A DNA stretch of 21,318 bases from HGM04593 sp964458275 (GCA_964458275.1 CAYWIE010000047.1:1-21318), one strand, 5' to 3'. Numbered from the stretch's first letter, positions 1-8,223 are shown. Numbers and translations are program-made. The notes: a model not told the origin generated them from the sequence alone.

Positions 1-50
1 GGACCCTCTGATTAACAGTCAGATGCTCTAACCGACTGAGCTAAGGAAGA
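1..50 (-). tRNA. tRNA-Asn (anticodon GTT), 5' part only
   Basis: On the minus strand, position 50 downwards folds as the 5' part of a tRNA: a 7-nt acceptor strand, TA at tRNA positions 8-9, and a D-arm with TTAGCTCAGTCGGTTAGAGC. An anticodon arm follows, with stem TCTGA/TCAGA around a loop CTGTTAA. The anticodon GTT is the complement of 14-16 and reads Asn codons. The T-arm and 3' acceptor strand lie beyond the window edge, so this is truncation by the window, not decay. Confidence 0.93.
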
Positions 51-88
51 ATTTGTCTCTAAGAATTGACCGTTCTCGTTTGACGATG

Positions 89-119
89 CAAAAGTAGTAT
101 ATTCTTTTTTACCATGCAA
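89..119 (-). promoter_or_regulatory. Bacteroides-type promoter for tRNA-Asn
   Basis: On the minus strand, TTG (119-117), a 20-nt spacer and TACTTTTG (96-89) match the Bacteroidota primary sigma consensus TTG-N19-21-TAnnTTTG. Transcription would start near 82 and reach the tRNA at 50. The rest of the gap up to 317 is AT-rich and holds no gene. Confidence 0.65.
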
Positions 120-232
120 CTTTTTGGCACTTTTTTTTACTGAAATTCTATTATTTTCTTCAGAAAGCGGAAAAACAGATTAATCTGAAGGTTATTTTTC
201 TCCTAAAAGGAGATTTTCATTGCAAAATAGTA

Positions 233-240
233 TATATTTG
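233..240 (+). promoter_or_regulatory. -7 box upstream of the S41 protease gene
   Basis: TATATTTG fits the Bacteroidota -7 consensus TAnnTTTG and lies 77 bases before the ATG at 318. A -33 element at the usual spacing is not convincing (only a TTTT around 214-217), so the promoter rests on one box. Confidence 0.45.
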
Positions 241-317
241 CGCCGGTAAAAACAGATGCGATAAAAAACAGCGCCATTTGTTATACCTTATATAATATAA
301 CCATCAAAATACGGACA

Positions 318-2009
318 ATGAAAAAAAATGTATATTTCTTACCTGTAATAGCGATTCTTGCGACACTCTGCTTCACAGCATTCAAACGGGACAATCACAA
401 CTTTGAGATGTCGAAGCAATTGAACATATTCAATTCGCTTGTTAAAGAAATAGACCTTTTCTATGTGGACACTATTGCACCTGAGAAAATAATAACAAGC
501 GGCATTGATGCCATGCTTTCCAAGCTCGACCCCTACACTACTTACTACACAGAGGAAGGCAGCGAAGAACTGAAAATGATGATTACCGGCAAATATGCTG
601 GTATCGGTTCGCTCATCCGTTTCCACGAAAAGAAAAACTCTACGGTTATCGCCGAGCCATACGACAATATGCCGGCAGCTAAAGCCGGGCTTAAGATTGG
701 AGACCTTATCCTGTCAATCAACGGAGTAGATGTAAAAGGAGTGAGCAGCGACAGTGTCAGCGACATGTTGCGTGGCGAAGCCGGTACAAAGCTGACTGTT
801 GTAGTTGAGCGGCCGGGCGAGAAGAAGCCATTGACTATTAAGTTGCAGCGCGAAAGCATTGCATTGCCCTCGATTCCCTACTATGGAATCCTGCGCGACA
901 GCATCGGTTACTTGCAGCTCGAAAGCTTTACGGAGAACTGCTCAAAAGAGATGCGCCGTGCGTTCATCGAGATGAAAGGAAAAGGTGCGCGCTCTTTCAT
1001 CATCGACTTGCGCAGCAATGGCGGCGGTTCGTTGACAGAGGCAATAGAAATTGTCAATCTATTTGTTCCCAAAGGCTTGAACATTGTAGAGACAAAAGGC
1101 AAGACAAAGAGGGCTAACTCAACATATAAGACAACAAGAGAGCCTATTGACACTGTTTCGCCACTTGTGATTCTTGTCGACGGGCAGACAGCTTCGGCTG
1201 CCGAGATTGTATCGGGTTCGCTGCAAGACCTCGACAGAGCCGTCATAATAGGTGCACGCACTTACGGCAAAGGGCTGGTGCAGACCACACGCGAGCTCCC
1301 CTACAACAGCTACCTTAAGGTAACCACATCTAAATACTACATCCCAAGCGGACGATGTGTGCAGGCGATCGATTACAGCCATCGCAATGCAGACGGAAGC
1401 GTAGCCCGCACGCCTGACAGCCTGAGAAACACATTCTACACCGCAGCAGGACGCGAAGTGAAAGATGGCGGCGGCATACAGCCCGACATTGAACCTAAAA
1501 GCGAGAAAATCACTACCCTGCTCTTCAATCTGATTCAAGACATGAGCATCTTCGATTATGCAACCGAATATGCGCTCAAACATCCGACAATTGCTCCTGC
1601 CGAGTCTTTTGAATTGAGCGAAGAGGATTATGAATCATTCAAGAGTTATCTGAAATCAACCGGATTCACATACGACAAAGAGAGCTACAAGGCACTCAAG
1701 CAGTTGAAAAAGATGCTCGACCTCGAAGGTTATGCCGAGACAACGAAAGAAGAGGTGGAAAAACTCGAAAAGGCACTCCAACACAATCTCGACCACGACC
1801 TTACATTCTTCGCAAAAGATGTCAAACAGCTTATAGCCGATGAGATTGTAAAACGCTATTATAGTCAGAAAGGCTGCATTGTCTTTGCCATGCGCGACGA
1901 CGCTGACATTAAAGAAGGATTCAAGGTTATAGAGAATCCCGAATTGTATAAAAAGATTCTCTCTCCCCGCCGGACTGCAAACAAAGAAAAGAAGTCCGAC
2001 AAGAAATAG
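318..2009 (+). CDS. S41-family C-terminal processing peptidase (CtpA/Prc-like)
   Basis: Serine protease of the periplasmic tail-specific protease family, which cleaves proteins near their C-termini. Residues about 4-22 form a hydrophobic signal or anchor segment after MKK. A PDZ domain spans roughly 90-175 (GIGSLI, then LKIGDLILSINGVDV). The S41 catalytic domain spans about 185-385 with its Ser-Lys dyad: Ser293 in GQTASAAEIVSG and Lys318 in TYGKGLVQ, with Gln322 four residues on as in CtpA. RSNGGG near 232-237 is the conserved strand-turn. A charged tail of about 160 residues follows. The 563-residue length is normal for Bacteroidota members. It converges on rpoD, with a shared hairpin between them. 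The physiological substrate cannot be read from sequence. Confidence 0.93.
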   Translation: MKKNVYFLPVIAILATLCFTAFKRDNHNFEMSKQLNIFNSLVKEIDLFYVDTIAPEKIITSGIDAMLSKLDPYTTYYTEEGSEELKMMITGKYAGIGSLIRFHEKKNSTVIAEPYDNMPAAKAGLKIGDLILSINGVDVKGVSSDSVSDMLRGEAGTKLTVVVERPGEKKPLTIKLQRESIALPSIPYYGILRDSIGYLQLESFTENCSKEMRRAFIEMKGKGARSFIIDLRSNGGGSLTEAIEIVNLFVPKGLNIVETKGKTKRANSTYKTTREPIDTVSPLVILVDGQTASAAEIVSGSLQDLDRAVIIGARTYGKGLVQTTRELPYNSYLKVTTSKYYIPSGRCVQAIDYSHRNADGSVARTPDSLRNTFYTAAGREVKDGGGIQPDIEPKSEKITTLLFNLIQDMSIFDYATEYALKHPTIAPAESFELSEEDYESFKSYLKSTGFTYDKESYKALKQLKKMLDLEGYAETTKEEVEKLEKALQHNLDHDLTFFAKDVKQLIADEIVKRYYSQKGCIVFAMRDDADIKEGFKVIENPELYKKILSPRRTANKEKKSDKK

Positions 2010-2100
2010 TGTTATTGGTTTCCGACAAATAGTTATAAGTCCCTATTGAAAACCAAGTACAAATAAAACATATACCGGATACAAATAATACAAAACAATC

Positions 2101-2126
2101 GGGCTATGTCTTTCCAGACATAGCCC
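2101..2126. terminator. Bidirectional hairpin terminator between the S41 protease gene and rpoD
   Basis: Perfect 11-bp stem GGGCTATGTCT (2101-2111) / AGACATAGCCC (2116-2126) with a 4-nt loop, between the convergent ends of the two genes. T-rich flanks are modest on both sides (AATTTTATA downstream on plus; GATTGTTTTG on minus). Confidence 0.75.
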
Positions 2127-2148
2127 GCCAATTTTATATACCGGTATT

Positions 2149-3009
2149 TTAACCTAAGAAATGTTTAAGTAATTTGCATCGCTGATTCTGCTTCAAGCGT
2201 CTGATGGCCTTTTCTTTAATCTGTCTGACGCGTTCGCGTGTAAGACCGAACTTGTCGCCGATTTCTTCCAGTGTCATCTCCTGCATTCCAATACCAAAGA
2301 ACATCTGAATGATTTCTTTTTCCCTATCCTGAAGGGTTGAGAGTGCACGGTCTATTTCGCGCGACAATGACTCGTTGACCAAAGTGCTGTCTGCCATTGG
2401 TGAATCGTCGTTCACCAATACATCCAGAAGGCTGTTGTCCTCGCCATCTACAAAGGGAGCATCAACCGAGATGTGTCTACCCTGAACTTTCAGTGAGTCG
2501 ATAACCTTGTCTACCGGCAAGTCGAGCTGCTCTGCAAGTTCTTCTGCCGAAGGACGACGTTCATTTTCCTGCTCGAATTTCGAGAACGCTTTACTGATCT
2601 TGTTTAAGGAACCCACCTGGTTCAAAGGTAAGCGTACAATTCTCGATTGTTCTGCAAGAGCCTGAAGAATAGATTGTCTGATCCACCAGACAGCATAACT
2701 GATAAACTTGAATCCTCGTGTTTCGTCAAATTTCTCTGCAGCTTTAATCAATCCGAGATTACCCTCATTGATGAGGTCCGGAAGGCTCAATCCTTGGTTC
2801 TGATACTGCTTTGCGACGGAAACTACGAAACGAAGATTCGCTCTTGTCAATTTCTCCAACGCTTTACGATCGCCTTTACGTATCTGCTGCGCCAATTCCA
2901 CCTCTTCTTCTACGGTGATAAGGTCTTCACGGCCGATTTCTTGCAAGTACTTGTCGAGCGACGCGCTTTCGCGATTTGTGATACTTTTTGTAATTTTTAA
3001 TTGTCTCAT
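2149..3009 (-). CDS. rpoD: RNA polymerase primary sigma factor (sigma-70 family RpoD)
   Basis: Primary sigma factor that directs RNA polymerase to housekeeping promoters. The 286-residue protein starting MRQLKITKSITNRES is the short Bacteroidota form, which lacks the long acidic region 1.1 and the non-conserved region of proteobacterial RpoD. Region 1.2 (SLDKYLQEIGREDLIT), region 2 (LRFVVSVAKQYQNQGLSLPD, then FKFISYAVWWIRQSI), region 3 (about 130-200) and the region 4 helix-turn-helix (MTLEEIGDKFGLTRERVRQI) are all present. I start at the ATG at 3009 because the family begins MRQLK; the in-frame ATG at 3015 would add only two residues. The family normally recognises TAnnTTTG promoters, which recur throughout this window. 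Confidence 0.97.
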   Translation of the reverse strand: MRQLKITKSITNRESASLDKYLQEIGREDLITVEEEVELAQQIRKGDRKALEKLTRANLRFVVSVAKQYQNQGLSLPDLINEGNLGLIKAAEKFDETRGFKFISYAVWWIRQSILQALAEQSRIVRLPLNQVGSLNKISKAFSKFEQENERRPSAEELAEQLDLPVDKVIDSLKVQGRHISVDAPFVDGEDNSLLDVLVNDDSPMADSTLVNESLSREIDRALSTLQDREKEIIQMFFGIGMQEMTLEEIGDKFGLTRERVRQIKEKAIRRLKQNQRCKLLKHFLG

Positions 3010-3032
3010 ACTCATCGTACAATTTCAATCTG

Positions 3033-3064
3033 CAAATATATATAACTTTTGTTGGAAATACAAG
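3033..3064 (-). promoter_or_regulatory. rpoD promoter
   Basis: On the minus strand, CTTG (3064-3061), a 20-nt spacer and TATATTTG (3040-3033) make a near-consensus Bacteroidota promoter just upstream of the rpoD start at 3009. The leader would be very short, about 18 bases. Confidence 0.75.
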
Positions 3065-3138
3065 TGTTTTGCCAAAAATGTTCACCAGCCAAACATCATT
3101 AAGCAATAAGTGATAATAATTCACTTAGGCTGTTTCAT

Positions 3139-3168
3139 GTACAAACATAGTTTAAAACTATGGTACAA
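3139..3168. promoter_or_regulatory. Operator-like palindrome and possible second -7 box upstream of rpoD
   Basis: CATAGTTT-A-AAACTATG (3147-3163) is an 8-bp inverted repeat around one base. It is flanked by TGTAC (3139-3143) and GTACA (3164-3168), with an asymmetric AAA insert on the left. On the minus strand 3150-3143 reads TATGTTTG, a second TAnnTTTG box pointing at rpoD. No regulator can be assigned. The rest of the 3065-3254 gap shows no gene. Confidence 0.35.
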
Positions 3169-3254
3169 AACGACAAACTTTGGCGCCTCCGCTATTATAG
3201 AGTTACATTAGGGACAAAATCCAACAAAAAAATAAAAATTTTATCAATAAAATT

Positions 3255-3303
3255 TATCACGCAATAAAAGAGGCTGATTTTCAGCCTCTTTTATTGCGTG
3301 ATA
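3255..3303 (-). terminator. Rho-independent terminator of the Do/HtrA protease gene
   Basis: A perfect 23-bp inverted repeat (3255-3277 with 3281-3303, 3-nt loop TTT) begins 10 bases past the stop codon of the minus-strand protease gene. On that strand it is followed by a long T-rich tract, the complement of the A-rich stretch 3224-3254. Confidence 0.9.
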
Positions 3304-3312
3304 TCCGCTCTT

Positions 3313-4806
3313 CTATTCCTGAGTAAGGTCGACAGAGAAATATGCTCTTTTTCCAGAAGGAGTCATTCCGGCAATAAACAGCACCTGGTCGCTCGAAGAG
3401 TTTGCCTGCTTTATGGCTTTCTGCATATCATCTATGCTCTTGACAGGATTGTTGTTCACTTTCAGCACGACAAATCCCTTCTTGATTCCTGCATCGGCGA
3501 AACGTCCTTTTGAAACATCGAGCACTTTGAGACCATAGTTTACCTTATAAAGACGCTTGTCCTTGTCGTCGAGCTCTTTGAATGTAGCACCCAACATGTC
3601 GAGGTCGGCATTCTTCACTACATTGGTATTGCCTTGAACATTCTTCAGCGTAACATCAATCTTCTTTTCCTTTTTCTTGCGCACGACAGTCAGTTCAACC
3701 TTGTCGCCCGGCTGATGTTTGGTGAACATCTCCTGCATCTGCGCCATATTCTTGATTTTAGACCCGTCGACAGCCACAATCACGTCTCCGACCTCGATGC
3801 CAGCCTCTTCAGCAGCACCCTCAGGCAGAATCTCGCTAACGTATACACCGTCAACAACTCCCAAATCCTTCTGTTCTACAAGCTCGCTTGTAACCGTACC
3901 GCCCATAATGCCGAGAATAGCCCTCTGCACTGCACCGAATTCCTTGAGGTCGGAAACAACCTTTGTCATGATGCTCGTTGGGATTGCAAATCCGTATCCT
4001 GCATACGAACCGGTCGGAGAGGTAAGAACTGCATTGATTCCTACAAGTTCGCCACGCGCATTGACCAATGCACCGCCGCTGTTGCCTTGATTGATGGCTG
4101 CGTCAGTCTGGATGAAAGACTCGATTCCGCCATTGTACACTCCGAGTGTACGCGCCTTTGCACTTACAATTCCGGCTGTAACAGTCGAGGTCAGGTTAAA
4201 GGGGTTGCCAACTGCAAGCACCCACTCGCCTACTTTTAGTTCATCGCTGTCGCCAACGGGAAGCGCAGGAAGCTTTTCGTCTACCTCAATCTTTATCAAT
4301 GCAAGGTCTGTCTTGTCGTCGCTGCCAATCAAGCGGCCTTTAAAGGTGCGGTTGTCGTTCAATGTAACATCTATCTCGTCGGCACCGTCAATGACATGGT
4401 TGTTTGTTACGATATAGCCATCTTCAGTCAGTATGACACCGGAGCCGAACCCTACACGCGGCTGAGTCCTGACCTCCTGCTGGCGTCCCATCCCGTCGCC
4501 GAAGAAAAAATCGTAGATGTCGGGGGCGCGGCGTATTGTACGTGTCTTGCTGTTTTCTGTGGATTTGATGTGTACGACAGCATGCAATGATTTGTCGGCA
4601 GCCTCTGTGAGGTCGACACGCTCCTGCATGTTGAATGTCTGAGGCATCGAAGCCTTGTGTAATTGCAGACCGTTTTTCTCTTCTGCAACATTAGCGGACA
4701 TGATTTTGCCGTTTTCCAATACTTTATAAGTGGTAACGGATGCAACCACCGCGCTTACCGCAATTACGGTTGCACCCAAAAATAAATTTCTAATTCCCTT
4801 TTTCAT
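3313..4806 (-). CDS. Do/DegQ-family periplasmic serine endoprotease (HtrA-like)
   Basis: Envelope protein-quality-control protease of the HtrA family. I start at MKKGIRNLF (ATG at 4806), which places a signal-anchor segment at residues 7-26; the open frame extends 23 codons further upstream without a signal-like sequence. The trypsin-like domain carries the catalytic triad: His137 in VTNNHVID, Asp167 in DDKTDLALI and Ser243 in GNSGGALV. A first PDZ domain follows (about 275-375, with GVYVSEILPEGAAEEAGIEV) and a second at the C-terminus (about 400-495). The 497-residue length and the two PDZ domains fit DegP/DegQ. It is monocistronic, with its own -7 box and terminator. Confidence 0.95.
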   Translation of the reverse strand: MKKGIRNLFLGATVIAVSAVVASVTTYKVLENGKIMSANVAEEKNGLQLHKASMPQTFNMQERVDLTEAADKSLHAVVHIKSTENSKTRTIRRAPDIYDFFFGDGMGRQQEVRTQPRVGFGSGVILTEDGYIVTNNHVIDGADEIDVTLNDNRTFKGRLIGSDDKTDLALIKIEVDEKLPALPVGDSDELKVGEWVLAVGNPFNLTSTVTAGIVSAKARTLGVYNGGIESFIQTDAAINQGNSGGALVNARGELVGINAVLTSPTGSYAGYGFAIPTSIMTKVVSDLKEFGAVQRAILGIMGGTVTSELVEQKDLGVVDGVYVSEILPEGAAEEAGIEVGDVIVAVDGSKIKNMAQMQEMFTKHQPGDKVELTVVRKKKEKKIDVTLKNVQGNTNVVKNADLDMLGATFKELDDKDKRLYKVNYGLKVLDVSKGRFADAGIKKGFVVLKVNNNPVKSIDDMQKAIKQANSSSDQVLFIAGMTPSGKRAYFSVDLTQE

Positions 4807-4860
4807 AACTCTATTTTGCTGATTTGTTAAATTCTGCATTTGTTTATAACATTCACGTTG

Positions 4861-4868
4861 CAAATATA
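4861..4868 (-). promoter_or_regulatory. -7 box of the Do/HtrA protease gene
   Basis: Minus-strand TATATTTG (4868-4861) fits TAnnTTTG and implies a leader of about 50 bases to the ATG at 4806. No clear TTG sits at the -33 distance. Between here and the rnpB promoter (about 4870-5063) I see no gene. Confidence 0.5.
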
Positions 4869-5063
4869 AACGCAAAATTCTTGATTAATAAAGAAAGACG
4901 TTTGTTTTTGCTATCATTTAACAATCAGAGCACAGTATTAACACTTCTTGCACATTGCGGGGATAGATTTTACATTTCTTCAACGCTCGGCACTGAAATG
5001 AAGAGCTGGAGAAATGACATCCGCCACGAAGTTGACGTCAAGAAGAATAAAATATGCCGAAAA

Positions 5064-5095
5064 TTTTAAAATAGCAGCAACAATGCTTAACTTTG
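5064..5095 (+). promoter_or_regulatory. Promoter of the RNase P RNA gene
   Basis: TAACTTTG (5088-5095) is a TAnnTTTG -7 box, with TTTT (5064-5067) 20 nt upstream as an imperfect -33 element. It ends 6 bases before the first base of the P1 helix at 5102, as expected for a stable RNA. Confidence 0.65.
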
Positions 5096-5101
5096 CACCC
5101 T

Positions 5102-5450
5102 AAAACAGTCGGACGGTCTGTCGCCGTTGCCAAGAGCAAAGGAGGAAAGTCCGGGCAGCAAAGAGCATTCCACTTCCTAACAGAAAGCTGTCTGCGAAGG
5201 CAGAGTAACGCAGAAGAAAATAACCGCCCGCAAGGGTAAGGGTGAGAAGGCGGGGTAAGAGCCCACCGGCCGTGCAGCGATGTACGGGCCGTGCGTCTTG
5301 GAAGCTGCAAGTTCATGTATACCGGCGCCTGAGGGCTGCTCGTCCGAGCCGGAGGGTAGAACGCTTTAGCCCGGTGGCGACATCGGGAATAGATGAATGA
5401 CAGACACCCGCTTCGCGGGCACAGAACCCGGCTTACAGGCCGACTGTTTT
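5102..5450 (+). ncRNA. rnpB: RNase P RNA (bacterial class A)
   Basis: Catalytic RNA that removes tRNA 5' leaders together with the RnpA protein. The 5' AAAACAGTCGG (5102-5112) pairs perfectly with the 3' CCGACTGTTTT (5440-5450) to form helix P1. The 5' conserved core GAGGAAAGTCCGGGC starts at 5142, and the 3' core ACAGAACCCGGCTTA lies at 5421-5435. The hairpin CCCGC-TTC-GCGGG lies just before the 3' core, as in class A RNAs. The length of about 350 nt is normal. A T-run at 5447-5453 may end the transcript. The purine permease ATG follows only 34 bases later. Confidence 0.96.
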
Positions 5451-5484
5451 TTTAAAAAAGAGAAGTACACACACAAATAGAATT

Positions 5485-6777
5485 ATGCTTAAGAAACTAT
5501 TCGGGTTCGATCCTGCCAACACGACCGTAAAAACAGAAATCCTTGCAGGAATCACGACATTCCTCACAATGTCCTACATATTGGCAGTCAACCCAACCAT
5601 GTTCAGCCAACTGGACGGAATGCCGGGAGGCGCAGTATTCACAGCAACCGCACTGGCATCAATAGCCGGCAGTCTTGCAATGGCTTTCTGGGGGAAATTG
5701 CCCTTTGGTCTTGCTCCCGGCATGGGTCTAAACGCCTTTTTTGTTTACAGCGTATGTCTCGGCATGGGATATCCGTGGCAGTTTGCCCTCACAGCCGTGC
5801 TGTTGGAAGGTATAATATTCATAATCCTCACACTGACTAACGTGCGCGAAGCAATCGTCAATGCAATCCCCTACAGCCTCAGAAACGCCATAGGCGCCGG
5901 CATCGGACTTTTCATTGCTTTCGTCGGCATGAGCAGTGCCGGCATGGTTGTTCGTAGCGAAGCGACACTTGTAACGCTCGGCGACATCACTTCGGGCTCT
6001 GCACTGCTTGCAATGATAGGTCTCGTCATCACAGGATTCATGTATGCAAAAAAGGTTCCCGGAGCGATACTGCTTGGCATAATCCTGACTATGCTTATAG
6101 GAATTCCGATGGGTGTTACAGAGTTCAAAGGAGTCCTCTCCCACCCCGAATCAATAGAGCCCATTTTCTGCAAGTTCACGTTTGACAACATATTTACACT
6201 CGACATGCTTGCCATTGTGTTCACATTCCTTTTCATAGACCTGTTCGACACTGTGGGTACGCTTGTAGGTGTCTGCACCAAAGCAAATATGGTTGACGAG
6301 AAAGGCAATATTCCCCGAATAAAGGAAGCATTCATGGCAGACTCCATAGCTACCACAGCAGGTGCGATTTTCGGCACATCCACAACTGCCACATATGTAG
6401 AGAGTGCAGCAGGAGTAGCTCAGGGCGGCCGTTCGGGTCTTACAGCATTTGCCGTTGCATGCTGTTTCACCATCGCGCTGTTTTTCTCTCCTCTCTTCCT
6501 TTCGATACCGGCGGCAGCAACAGCCCCTGCGCTCATCATCGTAGGTCTTCTGATGATTGAACCCATAGTCAAGATTCCTTTTGAAGACTACACAGAGTCC
6601 ATCCCCGCATTTGTATGTATAATCACAATGCCCCTCTCCTACTCCATCTCCAATGGAATTCTGCTCGGTATGATTACTTATGTATTGCTGAATACCATCT
6701 GTGGCAATTTCAAGAAGACAACTCTTGCCATGTATATTCTTGCAATACTCTTTGTACTCAAATTCCTGCTTATTTGA
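5485..6777 (+). CDS. NCS2-family purine permease, AzgA-type
   Basis: Inner-membrane nucleobase transporter, probably taking up adenine, guanine or hypoxanthine by proton symport. The 430-residue protein is almost entirely hydrophobic, with about 12 or more predicted membrane segments. Signatures of the AzgA/PbuG branch are FGLAPGMGLNAFF (about 74-86) and the middle-helix motif FLFIDLFDTVGTLVGV. It begins 34 bases after the RNase P RNA and no separate promoter box is visible in that gap, so it may depend on read-through from rnpB. It converges on ddh across a strong hairpin. Exact substrate is inferred from family only. Confidence 0.92.
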   Translation: MLKKLFGFDPANTTVKTEILAGITTFLTMSYILAVNPTMFSQLDGMPGGAVFTATALASIAGSLAMAFWGKLPFGLAPGMGLNAFFVYSVCLGMGYPWQFALTAVLLEGIIFIILTLTNVREAIVNAIPYSLRNAIGAGIGLFIAFVGMSSAGMVVRSEATLVTLGDITSGSALLAMIGLVITGFMYAKKVPGAILLGIILTMLIGIPMGVTEFKGVLSHPESIEPIFCKFTFDNIFTLDMLAIVFTFLFIDLFDTVGTLVGVCTKANMVDEKGNIPRIKEAFMADSIATTAGAIFGTSTTATYVESAAGVAQGGRSGLTAFAVACCFTIALFFSPLFLSIPAAATAPALIIVGLLMIEPIVKIPFEDYTESIPAFVCIITMPLSYSISNGILLGMITYVLLNTICGNFKKTTLAMYILAILFVLKFLLI

Positions 6778-6792
6778 TTTTTATGATTACAG

Positions 6793-6846
6793 ATATAAAC
6801 AATTTCCCCTGCAACGCAGCGTCGTTGCAGGGGAAATTGTTTATAT
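6793..6846. terminator. Bidirectional terminator between the permease gene and ddh
   Basis: A perfect 24-bp stem (6793-6816 with 6823-6846) encloses a 6-nt loop CAGCGT. The core is CAATTTCCCCTGCAACG with A/T-rich outer pairs. It sits between two convergent genes and can serve both. Confidence 0.92.
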
Positions 6847-6865
6847 AAATGTTATAATCCTTTTA

Positions 6866-7765
6866 TTATACAAGATGAGCGATATGCTCTTCTCTGTCTC
6901 CGGGAAGCAGGTCGATTACAGGAATTTCAATCATAGTATAGCAACCCGGTTGCTGTCTCATTGTGGCACGTGCTGCACATACAAGCACCTGACCTGTAAG
7001 AGCAGGATTGTTTATACGCATATTGAATTCAAACAACTGATTCTGTGTAGAGCCAGAAACACCTTTGCGTGTAAGGTTCACACCATGCCCCATATCCAAA
7101 AGCTCGTTCACGCAAGGAACCTGAACCACATGAGTTTCATCGTTCACGAAATAGGCGTCCTCCTTAATAGCTTGCGCCACCTTTTCGAAATTGTAACCCT
7201 CTTTCACCTCAATATACACCATACGGCGATGAATGCCTGTACCGGTAGGAATGGTCATAGACAACGCTGCCTGAACACCTTCGATAGCCTTCACCGCAAC
7301 AGTATGCCCCATGCTCATTCCGGGACCGAAGTTTGTATAAGTTATACCATTGGGAGCAATTGCCTGCAAGAGAGTTCTCACCACAGAATCACTTCCGGGA
7401 TCCCATCCGGCAGAGATTACAGAGACAGCACCACCCTTTTTTGCACTCTCGTCAAGCGAGCGGCGCAGAGGGACTATCTGCGAGTGTATATCAAAGCTGT
7501 CTACCGTATTTATGCCTGCTTCGAGTATCTGTTTAGCGTATGCCTCAACACTTCTTGTCGGTGTAGAAAGGATTGCCACATCAACCTCGCCAAGTTCATT
7601 GATATCCTTTACGACAGGATATTTATCAAGTTCAGCAGGTTTATTGTCGGCACCCGCGCGACGTACAATGCCAGCAACCTCAAAATCGGGCGCACACTCC
7701 AGAGCCTGCAAAGCATACTTTCCAATATTGCCATATCCAACTATGGCAGCTCTTATTCTTTTCAT
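6866..7765 (-). CDS. ddh: meso-Diaminopimelate D-dehydrogenase
   Basis: NADPH-dependent enzyme (EC 1.4.1.16) that reductively aminates tetrahydrodipicolinate to meso-diaminopimelate in one step, supplying lysine and peptidoglycan. The N-terminus has a Rossmann motif (IVGYGNIGKYALQAL). Family sequences VDSFDIH, SAGWDPGSDSVVR and NFGPGMSMGHTVAVK follow in order, and the C-terminal half carries the substrate-domain sequence GVNLTRKGVSGSTQNQLFEF. The length of 299 residues is close to characterised Ddh enzymes (about 320). It is monocistronic with a near-perfect promoter. Confidence 0.94.
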   Translation of the reverse strand: MKRIRAAIVGYGNIGKYALQALECAPDFEVAGIVRRAGADNKPAELDKYPVVKDINELGEVDVAILSTPTRSVEAYAKQILEAGINTVDSFDIHSQIVPLRRSLDESAKKGGAVSVISAGWDPGSDSVVRTLLQAIAPNGITYTNFGPGMSMGHTVAVKAIEGVQAALSMTIPTGTGIHRRMVYIEVKEGYNFEKVAQAIKEDAYFVNDETHVVQVPCVNELLDMGHGVNLTRKGVSGSTQNQLFEFNMRINNPALTGQVLVCAARATMRQQPGCYTMIEIPVIDLLPGDREEHIAHLV

Positions 7766-7790
7766 AAAAATGTTCTTTTAAAATGCAGTG

Positions 7791-7821
7791 CAAAAATAGT
7801 GCAAGCAAGGAGCAGAACAAA
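7791..7821 (-). promoter_or_regulatory. ddh promoter
   Basis: On the minus strand, TTTG (7821-7818), a 19-nt spacer and TATTTTTG (7798-7791) match the full Bacteroidota consensus. The ATG of ddh is at 7765. Confidence 0.8.
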
Positions 7822-7839
7822 ATAAATTCATCTGTTTTT

Positions 7840-7872
7840 AAGAAACTGCTTTGAATTTTATTGGAAAATGTT
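7840..7872 (+). repeat. Dispersed intergenic repeat, copy A
   Basis: AAGAAACTGCTTTGAATTTT followed by ATTGGAAAATGTTA. It shares the core TTTGAATTTT and the tail GGAAAATGTT with copy C at 8852, and the core with copies B (7901) and D (20985). It is noncoding and lies between ddh and the RyR gene. Confidence 0.6.
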
Positions 7873-7900
7873 ACATATTCACAAGTTTATTTCGGCTTCT

Positions 7901-7926
7901 TAGAAGCTGTTTGAATTTTATTTCGG
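7901..7926 (+). repeat. Dispersed intergenic repeat, copy B
   Basis: TAGAAGCTGTTTGAATTTTA then TTTCGG. It overlaps the stop codon of the minus-strand RyR gene (TAA, complement of 7918-7920). TTTATTTCGG is present twice, at 7887-7896 and 7917-7926, as a short direct repeat bracketing this copy. Confidence 0.55.
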
Positions 7927-8223
7927 AGTATCTTTAGAAATCTTAAAACCCAATTTACATATCAATTTCAAAGTGCCGAAAGCAGTATCTCTATCATACG
8001 CCTTCTCTACCTCAGGAAGCTCCTCATAGGGTATAAGACAAGGGTGCTGTTTGAGAGCATCATTGCGCACTTTACCATAAGTCCAGCCCTGTTCTATGCG
8101 GTTTTTAGCCCATACATCATGAACATTCCTTGCTATTTCCTCGACAAGTCCATTCAATTCATCAGGCAAATTGACATCGCTTGTGTTAACAGGTTGCGGC
8201 ACATAAGTCTTTTTCGAATTCAT
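7918..8223 (-). CDS. Small stand-alone RyR-domain protein
   Basis: The 101-residue protein is almost entirely one RyR domain (the repeat named after ryanodine receptors, also found in bacteria). Diagnostic segments are LPDELNGLVEEIARNVHDVW, then AKNRIEQGWTYG, HPCLIPYEELPEVEKAYDRD and TAFGTLKLICKLGF. There is no signal peptide or membrane segment, so it is probably cytoplasmic. The biochemical role of bacterial RyR domains is not settled; they have been noted in bacterial conflict and signalling contexts and in phages. Its stop codon lies inside dispersed repeat copy B. I found no convincing promoter box in the 210 bases upstream. Confidence 0.88.
   Translation of the reverse strand: MNSKKTYVPQPVNTSDVNLPDELNGLVEEIARNVHDVWAKNRIEQGWTYGKVRNDALKQHPCLIPYEELPEVEKAYDRDTAFGTLKLICKLGFKISKDTPK

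Noticed and set aside
6701..7825. Plus-strand open frame of 374 codons across ddh
   Set aside because: It runs antisense to a clear ddh gene and through the terminator hairpin; Cys/His-rich composition typical of an antisense frame.
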